Source: Aminobacter carboxidus (GTDB taxonomy: Bacteria; Pseudomonadota; Alphaproteobacteria; Rhizobiales; Rhizobiaceae). Taken from it: a stretch of 64,000 nucleotides of DNA. Under the pieces are notes generated by a model, which was given only the letters and a program-made list of their open reading frames with translations, was not told the origin of the DNA and made no database searches. A program made the position numbers and the translations under genes. Each line of letters begins with the position of its first letter. Within the stretch, counting starts at the first letter, position 1. Positions 49,615 to 58,622 of the stretch are shown piece by piece. The stretch spans positions 372,001 to 436,000 of the forward strand of contig NZ_JACZEP010000001.1 of the NCBI RefSeq assembly GCF_014863355.1, in the 5' to 3' direction.

Positions 49615-49977
49615 ATGTTCTTGAAAGCTACCGCGGCACTTGTTGTTGCCTCGACTGTCGGGCTGCTGGCCGGCCAATCCCACGCGGCGGCGTTTGCTGC
49701 CTGGCAGGTGGCCGATGTTCCGTTTGGCGACACGCTGAACATCCGCAAGTATCCTTCCAACGGCTCGCAGAAGCAGGCTGCCTATCCCAATGGGATGGTG
49801 CTGCAGATGACCGGCAAATGCACCGGCGGTGTCGATCTTTTGAACATTTCGCACCTGCCTGAATGGAAGCAGGAGCAGCGGGTTCGCTATCGCTGGTGCC
49901 AGGTCTGGCATGACCCTGCCCAGAACGGACATTTCGTGACCGGCTGGGTCTACGGCAAGTACATCACGCCGTATTGA
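49615..49977 (+). CDS. Small secreted SH3-like protein
   Basis: The 120-residue product has a signal peptide (residues 1-24, ending SHAAA) followed by a short beta-rich domain resembling bacterial SH3: VPFGDTLNIRKYPS matches the common GDxLNVRxxP opening, and FVTGWVYGKYI matches the closing GWV strand. Two Cys residues (in GKCTGG and RWCQVW) may form a disulfide. GGAGGGA fits ATG 49615 better than ATG 49609. Such proteins bind peptides or cell wall; its specific role is unknown. The gap 49978-50138 after it holds no gene. Confidence 0.8.
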   Translation: MFLKATAALVVASTVGLLAGQSHAAAFAAWQVADVPFGDTLNIRKYPSNGSQKQAAYPNGMVLQMTGKCTGGVDLLNISHLPEWKQEQRVRYRWCQVWHDPAQNGHFVTGWVYGKYITPY

Positions 49978-50138
49978 CCGCATATTGACGGCCTACCCGC
50001 TCTTGCGGGGCTGCTGAAAGCGACGCTTGTCGTTGACAAGGTCCGTTCAGGGTTGCCCCCACGTGGCAGGGAGTCTATGCCCTAGCAGTAATAACGTGAG
50101 ACACTAAGAGGGCCTGCGCGCTGACCTTCCTTATCCTC

Positions 50139-52451
50139 ATGCTGCCATTTGTCGGCGCGCTTTTTGCCCCGCTCCTGACCCGCGTGATGAAACACAATGC
50201 CGGCTGGTTGCTTGCTGCGGTTCCATTGCTTGTGTTCGTGCACTTCGCCGGAATGCTCGGTACGGTGGGCTCCGGTGCTGCTGTTTCAGCCGGGTTTGAC
50301 TGGGCGCCAAGCCTCGGTCTGCGTTTTTCATGGTATCTCGACGGCCTGTCCTTGACCTTTGCGCTGCTGATCTCGGGCATCGGTACGCTGATCGTCATCT
50401 ATTCCGGCGGCTATCTCAAAGGGCACCCGCACCAGGGGCGGTTTTTCTCGTTCATCCTGCTGTTCATGGGCGCGATGCTGGGACTGGTGGTCTCGGACTC
50501 CTTCCTGATGCTGTTCGTCTACTGGGAACTGACGTCGATAACGTCGTTCCTGTTGATCGGCTTCGATCATGGCCGTGAGGCCTCGCGCCGCGCGGCATTG
50601 CAGGCGCTGCTGGTAACCGGCCTTGGCGGGCTTTCGCTGCTCGCCGGCCTGCTGGTGATCGCGCAGGCGACCGGGACGACCGAGCTTTCGTCGCTGCTTG
50701 GCTCCGGCGATGCCTTGCGTAACAGTCCGCTTTATCTCGTTGCCCTCGTGCTGGTGCTGGGTAGTGCTTTCACCAAGTCGGCGCAGTTTCCGTTCCACTT
50801 CTGGCTGCCCAATGCCATGGAGGCACCGACACCGGTTTCGGCCTATCTGCATTCGGCGACCATGGTGAAAGCCGGCGTCTATCTGGTGATGCGCCTCAAT
50901 CCAGTGATGGGCGACACGGTAGCGTGGGAAACGATCCTGCCGTTGTTCGGCGGTGTCACGCTGGCTGTCGGTACGCTGCTCGCTGTCAGGCAGACCGATC
51001 TCAAGCTGATGCTTGCCTACACCACCGTCGCCTCGCTTGGGCTGCTGGTAATGCTGACCGGCCTTGGTTCCGACAAGGCGATCGAAGCGGCGGCCCTGTA
51101 CCTGATCGCGCATTCGATGTTCAAGGGCGCGCTGTTCATGGTTGCCGGCCTGATCGATCATGAGACGGGCACGCGCGACATCACCGGCTTGCGCGGTCTG
51201 CGCAAGGCCATGCCGATCACCTTCGTTGCAGCGATGCTTGCGGCACTTTCGATGGGCGGACTGCCGTTGTTCTTCGGCTTCCTCGCCAAGGAAGAGATCT
51301 ACGCCACGCTTGGTTCGCCCGAAGGCTGGCAGGCCGCGTTGCTGATCGTTGCTATCTGCGGCAATGCGCTGATGTTTGCCATCGGTTTTGCGGTGGCGCT
51401 TCGGCCTTTCATGGGCGATGCCACCAAGACGCCGAAGGCGGCGCATGAAGGACCGATATCACTGTGGCTGGGGCCCGTCGTGCTCGGGGCAGCCGGACTT
51501 GCCGCGGCCCTTGCCTCGCCGATCGCGCACCGGTTGTTCTCTTCGCCGACCGCTAGCGCTGTCGCCGGAAGTCCTATCGAGGTCACGATCTCGACGATTC
51601 CGCATCTGGGCGTGCCGCTCGTCCTTTCAGGTCTGACGGTTGCGCTGGGCATTGTAGCCTATCTCGGGCTCGACAGGCTACGCGCAGCAATGGCCGGCGT
51701 GCTCCGGGCAATTGGCTGGGGCCCGGATCAGGGCTTCGACCAGGTGTTGCGCGGCCTGCTGCGCCTCGCAACCGGCCTGACGCGCATCATCCACAATGGC
51801 CGTCTCGACATCTATATGACCGTCACCTTCATCGCAGTGGCAGCGACGCTTCTGCTGCCGATGGTGCTGTTCGATGAATTGCCTGCGATGCCTTATGTGC
51901 CGGCATTGCGGTTCTACGAATGGGGCGTTCTGGCGATTGCCGTGATTGGTGTCGCTGCGGTGGTTCATGCGCGCAGCAGGCTGACGGCGATTGTCTCACT
52001 GGGCATCCAGGGCTTTGCGGTCGCCTTGCTCTACATGCTGTTTGGCGCGCCTGACCTGTCGTTCACCCAGTTCATGGTCGAAACGCTGTCCGTTGTGATC
52101 CTGGCGTTGGTGATGACGCGGCTCAGGCTTGCGCCGACCGATCACCGGCCGCTCCGGCAAAAGCTGCTTGATATGGCGATTGCAGGAGCGTGCGGCATTG
52201 GCTTTGCTTTGCTGCTGCTGAAAGTAACGCAGATGCCGTTCGATGACCGGCTGTCGCAGTTCTTCAATACCTATTCCAAAACGATCGCCCATGGCCGCAA
52301 CGTCGTGAATGTCATCATCGTCGACTTCCGCGGCCTCGATACGTTGGGTGAGATCGCCGTGGTGATGGTGACCGGCCTGGCGATACTGGCATTGGTGCGC
52401 ATCCGTTCAAAGAAGACGGAAGTGCGCCCGACCGTGGCCGAAGAGGCGTAG
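50139..52451 (+). CDS. mrpA: Na+(K+)/H+ antiporter subunit A
   Basis: The 770-residue polytopic membrane protein is homologous to NADH dehydrogenase subunit L, with the proton-channel motifs [18 protein letters not shown] and [37 protein letters not shown]. The C-terminal part carries the MrpB-like region ([20 protein letters not shown]). ATG 50139 lacks a ribosome site; AGAGG at 50107-50111 fits a CTG codon at 50121 that would add the hydrophobic LTFLIL. It is first of seven mrp genes and expels Na+ or K+ against protons. Confidence 0.92.
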   Translation: MLPFVGALFAPLLTRVMKHNAGWLLAAVPLLVFVHFAGMLGTVGSGAAVSAGFDWAPSLGLRFSWYLDGLSLTFALLISGIGTLIVIYSGGYLKGHPHQGRFFSFILLFMGAMLGLVVSDSFLMLFVYWELTSITSFLLIGFDHGREASRRAALQALLVTGLGGLSLLAGLLVIAQATGTTELSSLLGSGDALRNSPLYLVALVLVLGSAFTKSAQFPFHFWLPNAMEAPTPVSAYLHSATMVKAGVYLVMRLNPVMGDTVAWETILPLFGGVTLAVGTLLAVRQTDLKLMLAYTTVASLGLLVMLTGLGSDKAIEAAALYLIAHSMFKGALFMVAGLIDHETGTRDITGLRGLRKAMPITFVAAMLAALSMGGLPLFFGFLAKEEIYATLGSPEGWQAALLIVAICGNALMFAIGFAVALRPFMGDATKTPKAAHEGPISLWLGPVVLGAAGLAAALASPIAHRLFSSPTASAVAGSPIEVTISTIPHLGVPLVLSGLTVALGIVAYLGLDRLRAAMAGVLRAIGWGPDQGFDQVLRGLLRLATGLTRIIHNGRLDIYMTVTFIAVAATLLLPMVLFDELPAMPYVPALRFYEWGVLAIAVIGVAAVVHARSRLTAIVSLGIQGFAVALLYMLFGAPDLSFTQFMVETLSVVILALVMTRLRLAPTDHRPLRQKLLDMAIAGACGIGFALLLLKVTQMPFDDRLSQFFNTYSKTIAHGRNVVNVIIVDFRGLDTLGEIAVVMVTGLAILALVRIRSKKTEVRPTVAEEA

Positions 52452-52452
52452 C

Positions 52453-52872
52453 ATGCAGACGCTGATCTTCAGGACCGCGACCCCGTTTCTCACCTGCCTG
52501 ATGCTGATGTTTTCGGTGTTCGTGCTGTTGCGCGGACACAACGAACCGGGCGGAGGGTTCACCGGCGGCCTTATCGCGGCGTCCGCCTTTGCCATTCACG
52601 GCATCGCTTTTGGCGTGCCGGTCGTGCGGCGCGCGCTTTACTTTCACCCCATGGCGATTGCCGGCTTCGGGCTGTTTGCCTCCGCCGTTGCCGGGCTGCC
52701 GTCGCTGCTGTTTGGCATGCCATTCCTGACCGGTTTGTGGAGCGCGCCAAGCTTCTTCGGCATCAGCGTCGACCTGTCGACGGTCATGGTCTTCGACATC
52801 GGCGTCTATCTGGTTGTGGTCGGATCGTTCACCTCGATCGCGCTCGCCCTTGAAGACCGGGAGCACGATTGA
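52453..52872 (+). CDS. mrpB: Na+(K+)/H+ antiporter subunit B
   Basis: The 139-residue membrane protein has about four helices. The conserved [19 protein letters not shown] segment (residues 28-46) is the MrpB/MnhB signature, and [21 protein letters not shown] ends the protein. It begins one base after the mrpA stop and overlaps mrpC (TGATG). It is needed for the antiporter complex. Confidence 0.93.
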   Translation: MQTLIFRTATPFLTCLMLMFSVFVLLRGHNEPGGGFTGGLIAASAFAIHGIAFGVPVVRRALYFHPMAIAGFGLFASAVAGLPSLLFGMPFLTGLWSAPSFFGISVDLSTVMVFDIGVYLVVVGSFTSIALALEDREHD

Positions 52873-53249
52873 TGGAAGCCGTCTTCGCAATTCTGGTCGG
52901 CCTGTTCTTCGCTGCCGGCATTTACCTGATGCTGTCGCGGCACATCATCCGCATCCTGCTCGGCGTCGTCTTGTTCGGCAACGCCGTCAATCTGCTGATC
53001 TTCACCAATGGCCGTATCATGCGCGAGGTGCCGCCGATCATCGCCGAAGGCCTTGATGTACCGGCAACTGCCGTGGCCAACCCATTGCCACAGGCGCTGA
53101 TCCTGACGGCAATCGTCATCTCGTTTTCGTTCTTTGCTTTCCTGCTGGTGCTTGCCTATCGCGCCTACCAGGAGATCGGCACCGACGACACCGATGGCAT
53201 GCGTGTTGCCGAACCGGCTGACGACGGCCTGCCGCCGATGGGGTACTGA
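52872..53249 (+). CDS. mrpC: Na+(K+)/H+ antiporter subunit C
   Basis: The 125-residue protein is a NuoK homologue with three helices. LSRHIIRILLGVVLFGNAVNL contains the family's conserved glycine and asparagine, and ANPLPQALILTAIVISFSFFAF is the second core helix. I chose ATG 52872, which shares one base with the mrpB stop, over TTG 52869. mrpD follows five bases after the stop. Confidence 0.93.
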   Translation: MEAVFAILVGLFFAAGIYLMLSRHIIRILLGVVLFGNAVNLLIFTNGRIMREVPPIIAEGLDVPATAVANPLPQALILTAIVISFSFFAFLLVLAYRAYQEIGTDDTDGMRVAEPADDGLPPMGY

Positions 53250-53253
53250 GCGA

Positions 53254-54813
53254 ATGGCCGTACAAGGCGAGGTCGTCGACAAGACCGCAGCGATGATTGC
53301 CGGGCCGGTTGCCGCGGCCGACTGGCTGGTCATCGCACCGGTATTGCTGCCGATCGTTGCGGGTGCGGTGCTGCTGATGATCCGGCACAACATTCGTTGG
53401 CATGCGTTGCTGGCACTCGTCGTGCACGCGGCCATGGTAGGCACGAACGGGCTTTTGCTGCAGCGTGTGCTGGCCGAAGGCCCGGTATCCATGACGATGG
53501 GAAGCTGGCTGCCGCCTTTCGGCATCTCGTTCACCGCTGATGCGCTGGGCGCTGCTTTCTCGCTGACGGCTTCGGTTGTCGCACTCGTCTGCTGCGCCTA
53601 TTCGGTGCGCGACATCGACGCGGCCGGCCGGCGCTACGGCTTTTATCCGTTCCTGATGCTGATGATGGCCGGCGTCAGCGGCGCTTTCCTGACCGGCGAC
53701 ATGTTCAACCTCTATGTCTGGTTCGAGGTCTTCCTGATCTCGTCCTTCGGCCTGCTCATCCTTGGATCGGAAAAGGCCCAGATCGATGGCGCCACCAAAT
53801 ATGCGATCCTCAACCTTGTCGGCACGACGCTGTTTCTGATCGCCACTGGCTATCTCTACGGAACCTTCGGCACACTGAACATGGCGGACCTTGCCACCAA
53901 GGCAGGGCAGATCGGCGAAGCCGCCCCGCTGATGACGCTGGCAACGCTTTATCTGCTGGCTTTCAGCATGAAAGCGGCGGCGTTTCCGCTCAATTTCTGG
54001 CTGCCTGCGTCGTATCACACGCCGCCTGTCATCACCGGCGCGCTGTTCGGCGGGTTGCTGACCAAGGTTGGCATCTACGCTTTGCTGAGGTCGCTGGTGA
54101 TGATCTTCGCCGCCGAACGGTTGGTGCTGGCGGGCGTCATCGGCTGGGTGGCGGTGGCAACCATGCTGATCGGTGCGCTCGGCGCCCTGGCGCAATCCGA
54201 CATCCGCAGGATCGCCGGGTTCCTGGTCATTTCGGGCGTCGGCATCATGCTCGCAGGCATCGCGCTCGGCAGCAATGGCGGGCTGTCAGGGGCAATATTC
54301 TACGCGCTGCATTCTATGCTTGCATTGTCCGCCCTCTATTTGCTTGGCGGTTTGATGCGCCAGCGTGGCGGCAGCTTTTCGCTTCACAGCCTGTCGGGGC
54401 TTTACGGTGCGAGTCCCTTCCTTGCTGCGCTCGCTTTCATCATCTCGTTGGCCGTCGCCGGCCTGCCGCCCGGCTCGGGGCTGTGGCCGAAGGTGATGCT
54501 GGTTCGGGCGGCACTCGACGTCGGCGCTTGGCAGATCGCGGCTGCGATCCTGCTGAGTGGCTTCTTGGCGACCATCGCGCTCGGCCGTGTATTCATCCTG
54601 GCTTTCTGGCGTGAGCGGGCCGGCGACAAGGCAACGACAGCTGGGGTGATGTCGGTATCGGGTTGCTGTGCTCTTGTGGTCCTTGTCTTGGCGATGCTTG
54701 CGATGGGAGTTTTGCCGGAGACCTTCATTCGGCTCTCGACGACAGCGGCAAGCGGATTGCTCGATGCTTCGGCCTATGTGCATGCAGTCTTTCCAGTAGG
54801 AAGTGGATCATGA
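53254..54813 (+). CDS. mrpD: Na+(K+)/H+ antiporter subunit D
   Basis: The 519-residue protein is a NuoM/N homologue with about 14 helices and the proton-path motifs FNLYVWFEVFLISSFGLLIL and FSMKAAAFPLNFWLPASYHTP (key Glu and Lys residues present). A polar N-terminal extension of about 25 residues precedes the first helix. The start ATG 53254 lies just after the mrpC stop; the open frame extends upstream inside mrpC. The stop overlaps the mrpE start (ATGA). Confidence 0.93.
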   Translation: MAVQGEVVDKTAAMIAGPVAAADWLVIAPVLLPIVAGAVLLMIRHNIRWHALLALVVHAAMVGTNGLLLQRVLAEGPVSMTMGSWLPPFGISFTADALGAAFSLTASVVALVCCAYSVRDIDAAGRRYGFYPFLMLMMAGVSGAFLTGDMFNLYVWFEVFLISSFGLLILGSEKAQIDGATKYAILNLVGTTLFLIATGYLYGTFGTLNMADLATKAGQIGEAAPLMTLATLYLLAFSMKAAAFPLNFWLPASYHTPPVITGALFGGLLTKVGIYALLRSLVMIFAAERLVLAGVIGWVAVATMLIGALGALAQSDIRRIAGFLVISGVGIMLAGIALGSNGGLSGAIFYALHSMLALSALYLLGGLMRQRGGSFSLHSLSGLYGASPFLAALAFIISLAVAGLPPGSGLWPKVMLVRAALDVGAWQIAAAILLSGFLATIALGRVFILAFWRERAGDKATTAGVMSVSGCCALVVLVLAMLAMGVLPETFIRLSTTAASGLLDASAYVHAVFPVGSGS

Positions 54814-55283
54814 TCCCGTTCCGCAACGAATTGATACTGGCACTGGTCTGGGTCGCCATCTCGGGAAGCTACTCGATCCCCAATCTGGCCTTTGGATTTG
54901 TTATCGGCTGGATCGTCCTGTTCCTGGTGCGCGAGCAGCTACAGACAACCAAGGTTGTCATACGCCCCATAGCGTTGCTGTTGCTCATAGCCTTGTTCAT
55001 CAAGGAGCTTGTTCTCTCAGCCTTCAAGGTAGCGAAGCTGGTGCTGTCGCCACGCATGGACATCAAGCCCGGCATCTTCGCCTATCCCTTGAAGGTCGAC
55101 CGGGATTTCGAGATCACATTGCTTGCCAATCTGATCACGCTGACGCCTGGCACATTGTCGGTCGACGTTTCTGATGACCGTCGCACTCTGTTCGTACACG
55201 GAATGGATTGTTCGGATCCCGACCAGGCGCGCCGCGACATCAGCCAAGGGTTCGAACGTAGAATACTGGAGGCATTCAGGTGA
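54810..55283 (+). CDS. mrpE: Na+(K+)/H+ antiporter subunit E
   Basis: The 157-residue protein has two or three N-terminal helices and a cytosolic tail with the typical TLLANLITLTPGTLSVDVSD and FVHGMDC segments of MrpE. Its ATG overlaps the mrpD stop by four bases, and its own TGA overlaps the mrpF start. Confidence 0.92.
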   Translation: MIPFRNELILALVWVAISGSYSIPNLAFGFVIGWIVLFLVREQLQTTKVVIRPIALLLLIALFIKELVLSAFKVAKLVLSPRMDIKPGIFAYPLKVDRDFEITLLANLITLTPGTLSVDVSDDRRTLFVHGMDCSDPDQARRDISQGFERRILEAFR

Positions 55284-55597
55284 TGTCTGGAGCTGCTTTC
55301 CTCAACATCTGCGCGACCTTTGCGCTTGGCGTTCTCACCATCTCGTTTCTGCTGGTGGTGGTGCGCGTCCTCAAGGGGCCGTCATTGCCGGACCGGATCC
55401 TGGCGCTCGACATGCTTGTTGCCGTTGCCATCGGCTTTATTGCCGTGCTCGGGCTGCGTTCTGGCGTCACGTTGTATGTCGATGTCGCCATTGCGCTCGG
55501 TCTTGTTGGCTTCCTGGCCACCGTTGCTTTTGCTCGTTTTGTGATGAGCGGCGGTGTCGACGCCATTAAAGAAGAGGCCGAGGAGGATAGGCCATGA
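55283..55597 (+). CDS. mrpF: Na+(K+)/H+ antiporter subunit F
   Basis: The 104-residue protein has three helices and the conserved [17 protein letters not shown] segment of MrpF/MnhF. ATG 55283 shares a base with the mrpE stop; GTG 55280 is an alternative, and GGAGG at 55268-55272 could serve either. The tail EEAEEDRP is acidic. It overlaps mrpG by four bases. Confidence 0.92.
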   Translation: MSGAAFLNICATFALGVLTISFLLVVVRVLKGPSLPDRILALDMLVAVAIGFIAVLGLRSGVTLYVDVAIALGLVGFLATVAFARFVMSGGVDAIKEEAEEDRP

Positions 55598-55968
55598 TCG
55601 ACGGTATCGGCGACTATCTGGCCGGAGCTCTCATTGTGGTCGGCGCGTTGTTTGCACTGACTGCGTCTTTTGGGTTGTTGCGCCTTCCTGATGTCTATAC
55701 GCGCATGCACGCAGCCTCGAAGGCCGGAACTTTGGGATCTTGTCTGATGTTAATTGCGCTTGCCGTGCATATTGGCGAGTTCGCTACAACGTTACGCGCG
55801 CTGGCGGGTGTCGTCTTCTTTCTGTTGACCGCGCCGATCTCCGCCCATTTGCTTGCCAAGGCGGCATACTCAGCGGGTTATCGCATGTGGCGAGGCTCTG
55901 TGAGCGACGATTTGGCTGAAACGGTGACGGCGCCAAAGAAGAACGGCCTGGTTGGGACTGAACGTTGA
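55594..55968 (+). CDS. mrpG: Na+(K+)/H+ antiporter subunit G
   Basis: The 124-residue protein has three helices. [20 protein letters not shown] is the MrpG/MnhG signature, and [18 protein letters not shown] is the last helix. It completes the seven-subunit set in standard order A to G, all overlapping or nearly so, from one transcript of about 5.8 kb. Confidence 0.93.
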   Translation: MIDGIGDYLAGALIVVGALFALTASFGLLRLPDVYTRMHAASKAGTLGSCLMLIALAVHIGEFATTLRALAGVVFFLLTAPISAHLLAKAAYSAGYRMWRGSVSDDLAETVTAPKKNGLVGTER

Positions 55969-55981
55969 CAATGACCCTGCG

Positions 55982-56002
55982 GGACAACTTTCAGCGTTGT
56001 CC
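55982..56002 (+). terminator. Possible weak terminator hairpin after mrpG
   Basis: GGACAAC (55982-55988) pairs with GTTGTCC (55996-56002) around a seven-base loop, 14 bases after the mrpG stop. No T-run follows. The AT-rich stretch beyond it (56003-56234) is probably the mucR promoter and includes GATAC-C-GTATC (56024-56034). Confidence 0.4.
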
Positions 56003-56234
56003 AACTTGATCTCACACGATAACGATACCGTATCAAAAAGGTTCATTTGTTAGAGGTGTGTTGAAATCATTGTTATTGTAGTTCACAAAGAATAGTGAAT
56101 TGACTTGTTCTGTCGACAGGCTCATTAAAGTGATGGAGTGCGAGTCGCAAAGGCAATTTGCGATACAAGAACGCACCGCATCCCGGTCGCAACATCGGGC
56201 AAAAAAACATCCAGTCACATTGGGGCCTAAGCAT

Positions 56235-56660
56235 ATGGATACTTCCGAAACGCCTGCAACCAACAACGACACCCTGATTGAGTTGACCGCCGACGTGGTG
56301 GCCGCATATGTCAGCAACAATCCAGTTCCGGTGGGAGAACTTCCGGGCCTGATCGCAGATGTCCACGCAGCCCTTGGCCGCGTTGGCAACGTCGCCGAGA
56401 CGCCGCCTGCCGACAAGCAGAAGCCGGCCGTCAATCCCAAGCGCTCGGTGCACGACGACTACATCATCTGCCTTGAAGACGGTAAGAAGTTCAAATCGCT
56501 TAAGCGTCACCTGATGACGCACTACAACATGACCCCCGACCAGTATCGCGAGAAGTGGGGCCTTGACGCCAGCTATCCGATGGTGGCGCCCAACTACGCG
56601 GCTGCGCGCTCGCAGCTCGCCAAGAAGATGGGCTTGGGCCGCAAGCGCAAAGGCAAGTAA
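56235..56660 (+). CDS. mucR: MucR/Ros family zinc-finger transcriptional regulator
   Basis: The 141-residue protein has an N-terminal oligomerisation region ([20 protein letters not shown]) and a prokaryotic zinc finger in [20 protein letters not shown], followed by [12 protein letters not shown]. The position of the usual second Cys is an Asp (C-x2-D), leaving a Cys-Asp-His-His set as I recall for Brucella MucR. MucR binds AT-rich DNA and controls exopolysaccharide, motility and cell-cycle genes; it is often autoregulated, and the upstream 266 bases are AT-rich. ATG 56235 gives the family length; earlier in-frame starts do not. Confidence 0.92.
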   Translation: MDTSETPATNNDTLIELTADVVAAYVSNNPVPVGELPGLIADVHAALGRVGNVAETPPADKQKPAVNPKRSVHDDYIICLEDGKKFKSLKRHLMTHYNMTPDQYREKWGLDASYPMVAPNYAAARSQLAKKMGLGRKRKGK

Positions 56661-56770
56661 AGCCCTTCGAAAGATTTTCAGCTTGCGGCGCCTTCGGGCG
56701 CCGCATTGCGTTTGGGCCCGAGACGGCGCGGCCGCAGCGACAGCCTTGCCAGCTGGCCGGGAACACGCCT

Positions 56771-57064
56771 TCATCCGATCTCGCACCTCTTGAGCGCGAT
56801 GTGGCGATTGAGGTCGTAGCTCCAGTGGCGATTGATGTCTCTGAGCCGCTCGCGTTCGATTGCCCGCTCGAGCCGCTTCCGCAGGGCCAATGTCGGTGCC
56901 GGCTCTTCCAGCGATGCAGTCGAAAGTTCGATCCCGCAGCAAAGCTGCGGGGCTGCTCTTTGCCTGGCATCGGTGAACTCCGTCAGCTTGTTTCTTTTGA
57001 ACGCTGCGATTTCCCTGAAAAATCCCGCATCGCGATCCTGCCTGGTCTGACTCAGATCGGGCAA
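56771..57064 (-). CDS. Small conserved-looking hypothetical protein
   Basis: The 97-residue product is charged and likely helical, ending RERLRDINRHWSYDLNRHIA plus LKRCEIG. Similar YDLNRHIALK endings are familiar to me from short rhizobial proteins of unknown function. The only in-frame start is TTG 57064, with no ribosome site and an in-frame stop just upstream, so the true N-terminus is uncertain or the gene is damaged at its 5' end. The gap 56661-56770 before it and 57065-57202 after it hold nothing I can support. Confidence 0.5.
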   Translation of the reverse strand: MPDLSQTRQDRDAGFFREIAAFKRNKLTEFTDARQRAAPQLCCGIELSTASLEEPAPTLALRKRLERAIERERLRDINRHWSYDLNRHIALKRCEIG

Positions 57065-57202
57065 TGATGCGGAAGGTTTTCAGGGTTGGCACACCTGGCG
57101 TGCTGGCGCGGCACTACAATCCGGGTGGTGGCGTTTGCCGCGACCGTAAGGTGCTGCATTGGGGGGTGGAGCACTATCCCCCAGATTGGGCTGACCGGTG
57201 GC

Positions 57203-57631
57203 TCAGGCGATCTGGCGGAGCGCTGCCTCGGCGTCGCGCTTGATGCGCTTGACCATGGAGCGCAGGCCGTTTGCGCGTTGGGGCGACAGATGCTCGTTGA
57301 GACCGAGAGTCTTCAAGGTCGCCTCCGCATCGATAGCCATGATCTCGCTGGCGCGATGGCCCGAAAACAGCGCAAGCATAATGGCAACGAGCCCGCGCAC
57401 GATATGGGCGTCGGAATACCCCTCGAAACGGATGACCGGGTCGGCGCCGTCGCCTAGGTGGGTAACGAGCCAGACCTGGCTGACGCAGCCTTGCACCTTG
57501 TTGATGTCGGTCTGGGCGCATTCCGGAAAGGACGGAAGCGCTTCACCCAGCTCGATGACATAGCGATAGCGGTCCTCCCATTCGTCGAGGAATGAGAAGT
57601 CGTCGCGGATGGTGTCTATCGAAGCCGTCAT
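57203..57631 (-). CDS. sufE: SufE family Fe-S cluster assembly sulfur acceptor
   Basis: The 142-residue protein accepts sulfur from the SufS cysteine desulfurase. The acceptor Cys is C49 in NKVQGCVSQVWL, at the position of C51 in E. coli SufE, and the N-terminus IDTIRDDFSFLDEWEDRYRY is typical. ATG 57631 has AAGG five bases upstream; the open frame extends to 57685 without support. It is far from any suf operon. A hairpin and T-run at 57671-57716 precede it on the same strand. Confidence 0.92.
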   Translation of the reverse strand: MTASIDTIRDDFSFLDEWEDRYRYVIELGEALPSFPECAQTDINKVQGCVSQVWLVTHLGDGADPVIRFEGYSDAHIVRGLVAIMLALFSGHRASEIMAIDAEATLKTLGLNEHLSPQRANGLRSMVKRIKRDAEAALRQIA

Positions 57632-57670
57632 GATGCCTTGGATATAGTCGCAGCACCGCCGGCCGTCACG

Positions 57671-57716
57671 AAAAAAGAAAGGCACCGCAGGTGCCAGAGG
57701 CGGACGACCTGCGGTG
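57671..57716 (-). terminator. Overlapping hairpins and T-run upstream of sufE (terminator or attenuator)
   Basis: On the minus strand, GGCACC-TGC-GGTGCC (57695-57681) is followed by TTTCTTTTTT (57680-57671), a good intrinsic terminator. A second, longer hairpin uses CACCGCAGGT (57716-57707) and ACCTGCGGTG (57692-57683), overlapping both arms of the first. It would end transcription coming from the DUF5330 gene, or regulate entry into sufE. Confidence 0.65.
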
Positions 57717-57828
57717 GGGCCTGCGCATGGGGCCGAGCCATAGTTTGGCTGACCCTATGCGCTGAACCAAAAGCGTTGGCGACCCTGTCGCGACCAAGCG
57801 CGGACGTGGGCTTGCCTGGTGGCGGGGA

Positions 57829-58176
57829 TCAGTTGGCCGGGGCCACGGGTTTTGCGGTGGGAACGCCGGGGGGAGCTTCCGGTACGCTGCCGGTCTGCGT
57901 TGCCGTGTCAGGCTGGCCGAACTGCTGGTCGAGCGCTTGATAGGCGAGGCGTGCGCTTTCGCGGGCTCTTACGCCAATGGTCTGCATCGCGGCCTTGCCC
58001 GTCTCGCAAACGTCCGGCTTGCGCTCGCAAATGCCGGCGAGGTCGCCGACGGCTTCGCGTGCGGCAAAAATGGCCTGCAACGGGCTCACGCTGTTCTCGC
58101 CATTGGGCCCGGTGCCGAGCGGCAGCAGGAGCAGGACGAGCGAGAACCAGAATGCGGTCCTGATGAGAAAGCCCAT
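57829..58176 (-). CDS. DUF5330 domain protein
   Basis: The 115-residue protein has an N-terminal hydrophobic helix or signal (about residues 3-22, IRTAFWFSLVLLLLPLG) and a conserved AAREAVGDLAGICERKPDVC motif with two Cys residues. The tail is Pro/Ala-rich (PEAPPGVPTAKPVAPAN). DUF5330 proteins are restricted to Rhizobiales and relatives and have no known function. It is exported or membrane-anchored. It lies on the same strand as sufE, 197 bases before it, and is divergent from the histidine kinase gene. Confidence 0.82.
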   Translation of the reverse strand: MGFLIRTAFWFSLVLLLLPLGTGPNGENSVSPLQAIFAAREAVGDLAGICERKPDVCETGKAAMQTIGVRARESARLAYQALDQQFGQPDTATQTGSVPEAPPGVPTAKPVAPAN

Positions 58177-58622
58177 GGTGTGCCTCTTGTGGTCTGGCGG
58201 GCCATCTTTGCGGCCTCACCTCGTGTTGAGCCGACAATGACATGAAGGAACAAAGGAGCGATTGCTGCAAATGGTGGCATTTTGCGAAGGCTTTTCACCA
58301 AAGTTTAACGGACTGGCCCGGCCTGCGGGCTTGTTCGCATAAGCAATGTCTCATGAGACTCGTAAGCAATTGATTTAAATTGAAAAACTGCAGGAGGGAG
58401 TGCTTGAGGCAGATTCGCAAGCGCCAAGTCGGCAAATAACCCCCTGTTTACCATGGCGAGAACTGTTCTCGAATGTAGGCGCCATGATCCCGATATTCGC
58501 CGCGTGACCGGGTTTCGATCGGCCAGCTTTATCCCTTCATTAAAGGCTCGGTGCGAGTTTGGGACAACTACAGAAGAGCCGCAGAGCGAGCCACGGAAGA
58601 GTGCGTAGCGTTGAGTTTTGTC
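58177..58622. other. Long control region between DUF5330 and histidine kinase genes
   Basis: This divergent 446-base gap holds no convincing gene. Features seen are the repeat-palindrome structure at 58340-58370, an AGGAGGG at about 58391 followed only by very short frames, and an AT-rich stretch (TGATTTAAATTGAAAAA) near 58371-58387. If the kinase starts at GTG 58551, the gap is 72 bases shorter. Confidence 0.5.
58340..58370. promoter_or_regulatory. Direct repeats flanking a perfect palindrome, candidate operator
   Basis: TAAGCAAT occurs at 58340-58347 and again at 58363-58370, 23 bases apart, about two helical turns. Between them is GTCTCATGAGAC (58348-58359), a perfect 12-bp palindrome. 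The spacing suits a dimeric regulator. The regulator is unknown. Confidence 0.45.

Noticed and set aside
56073-57092. A 339-codon minus-strand open frame opposite mucR
   Set aside because: MucR is unambiguous on the plus strand, and the minus product has no recognisable domain.
57067-57246. A plus-strand frame of about 59 codons starting MMRKVFRVGTP
   Set aside because: It has no ribosome site, runs into the 3' end of sufE on the opposite strand and has an unlikely Arg-rich tail.
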